Of a stretch of 43,365 bases of DNA, positions 42,671 to 43,365 are shown one piece after another (within the stretch, counting starts at the first letter, position 1; every line of letters begins with the position of its first letter). Both the position numbers and the translations under genes were made by a program. Below the pieces are notes generated by a model. The model saw nothing but the letters and a program-made list of their open reading frames with translations, searched no databases and was not told where the DNA came from. The stretch lies in contig NZ_JAJNKE010000025.1 of the NCBI RefSeq assembly GCF_021043395.1, forward strand, positions 16,468 through 59,832, read 5' to 3'. This stretch comes from Clostridium guangxiense. Lineage in GTDB: Bacteria > Bacillota > Clostridia > Clostridiales > Clostridiaceae.

Positions 42671-43189
42671 CTACTCTTCTGGACAAGCCATATTTATTCT
42701 AAGTGTCTTCAATGCTCTGTGTAAATAAGTTTTCACAGTACCAATAGGACATTTCATAACCCGGGAAATATCCTCAAAGCTCATGTCCCTAAAATATTTA
42801 AGTACTATAACTGTTCTATATTTGTCATTTAGTAAATCTACAGCTCTATATAAATCTATATTTTCTTCAATATTTTCATCTTTTGATGTTTTACTCAAAA
42901 GTACAATTTCATTGTCATTTACAAATACTTTCTTCTTTTTCAGCATATCAACAGCGCAATTGATGAGTATTCTTGTAACATAAGTATTAAAAAACTCTGG
43001 ATTTTTTAGCTTTTTAATTGAACTATAGGCCCTATATACAGTTTCACTTACTATATCAAGTGCATCTTCTTTGTTTTTTACGTATATGTAGGCTGTTTTG
43101 TAAAGTACATCCTTTCTTTCATACATAAGCTTTGCGAAGGCTTCCTTATCCCCCCACTTTGCAAGAGTAATAATCTCTTCCTGCTCCAA
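42671..43189 (-). CDS. ECF-type RNA polymerase sigma factor
   Basis: About 172 residues. Region 2 (about 20-85: EDALDIVSETVYRAYSSIKKL) binds the -10 element and core polymerase. Region 4 (about 115-165: LNDKYRTVIVLKYFRDMSFEDISRVMKCPIGTVKTYLHRALKTL) reads the -35. The frame extends to 43270, but TTG at 43189 (reading LEQEEIITLAKWGDKEAF) lies about 8 bases after AAAGGAAG and matches the usual ECF N-terminus; GTG 43198 is the alternative. It is SigV/SigW-like in outline, without a clear subgroup. It is transcribed with the beta-propeller gene. No obvious AAC-type autoregulated promoter was seen upstream, where a family A repeat begins. Confidence 0.93.
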   Translation of the reverse strand: MEQEEIITLAKWGDKEAFAKLMYERKDVLYKTAYIYVKNKEDALDIVSETVYRAYSSIKKLKNPEFFNTYVTRILINCAVDMLKKKKVFVNDNEIVLLSKTSKDENIEENIDLYRAVDLLNDKYRTVIVLKYFRDMSFEDISRVMKCPIGTVKTYLHRALKTLRINMACPEE

Positions 43190-43296
43190 AACTTTCACTT
43201 CCTTTAAATTCTTTCTAAACATTAGACTAAGATACGCACATTTTAGTTTCAAATAAACAAGAAATAACATTAATTTAATTATAATCTGAAAATATT

Positions 43297-43365
43297 GCGA
43301 AGTAACAATGCTTCGTCACATTAAAAAAATTCTATAAATCTAAACCTCAAAAATCATAAAATTCT
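43297..43365. repeat. Family A palindromic element, left arm cut by the window end
   Basis: GCGAAGTAACAATGCTTCGT is identical to the left end at 14979. The following TTAAAAAAATTCTATAAATC and AAAATCATAAAATTCT match the arm of 10544-10731. The partner arm lies outside the window. Confidence 0.8.

Overview
The window is AT-rich DNA with strong AGGAGG-type ribosome sites, many TTG/GTG starts and clostridial gene families (flavodiiron proteins, NADH:rubredoxin oxidoreductase, a T-box-controlled MetRS, a LevR-type sigma-54 activator). It fits a saccharolytic, strictly anaerobic Clostridium (sensu stricto). The species cannot be named from the sequence alone. There are about 30 intact protein genes, one T-box riboswitch, no rRNA or tRNA that I could see, no CRISPR and no insertion sequence with a transposase.

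Layout. 1-236: a 60-bp tandem repeat. 237-10205: a carbohydrate island with a type-B carboxylesterase, an ABC sugar importer (two permeases and a lipoprotein binding protein, no ATPase), a divergent YesM/YesN-type two-component pair and a ROK sugar kinase. 10206-10755: three long palindromes side by side. 10756-11499: a DUF3784-like membrane protein. 11639-20348: a nitric-oxide/oxygen defence island with an NADH:rubredoxin oxidoreductase-like flavoprotein, two flavodiiron proteins (fprA), a DUF438/hemerythrin protein, an RIC/ScdA iron-sulfur repair protein and an FNR-like regulator with an N-terminal four-cysteine motif. A T-box-regulated methionyl-tRNA synthetase sits inside it. Both divergent promoter regions of the island carry the same 12-bp palindrome, TGATTGAAATCA.

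20349-24745 is a decaying stretch. It holds a WYL regulator broken by one in-frame stop, an intact LytTR/DUF3021 pair, a GH4 6-phospho-beta-glucosidase reduced to its two ends, fragments of a lipoprotein-like gene and of a HAD phosphatase, and a 50-residue membrane peptide. 24746-33805 is a beta-glucan/cellobiose unit: a large secreted GH5 glucanase, a small unknown protein, PTS IIC, IIB and IIA of the lactose/cellobiose family, and a divergent LevR-type activator. A clear -24/-12 promoter lies between the activator and the PTS genes.

33988-37769 is a sulfane-sulfur unit: a C_GCAxxG_C_C protein, a rhodanese, a four-part CoA-disulfide-reductase/rhodanese/TusA/DsrE fusion, and a cysteine-rich ArsR repressor flanked by two nearly identical 32-bp operators. 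37991-39799 is a secreted GH32 fructanase with a perfect cre site. 39978-43189 holds a DJ-1/PfpI protein and an ECF sigma factor paired with a membrane-anchored beta-propeller protein that looks like an anti-sigma factor.

The intergenic DNA is unusually structured. At least two families of 130-240 bp imperfect palindromes recur. One family (ends GCGAAGTAA) lies mostly between convergent genes. The other (ends resembling CAGAGTACAGTGAAGG) lies between genes on the same strand.
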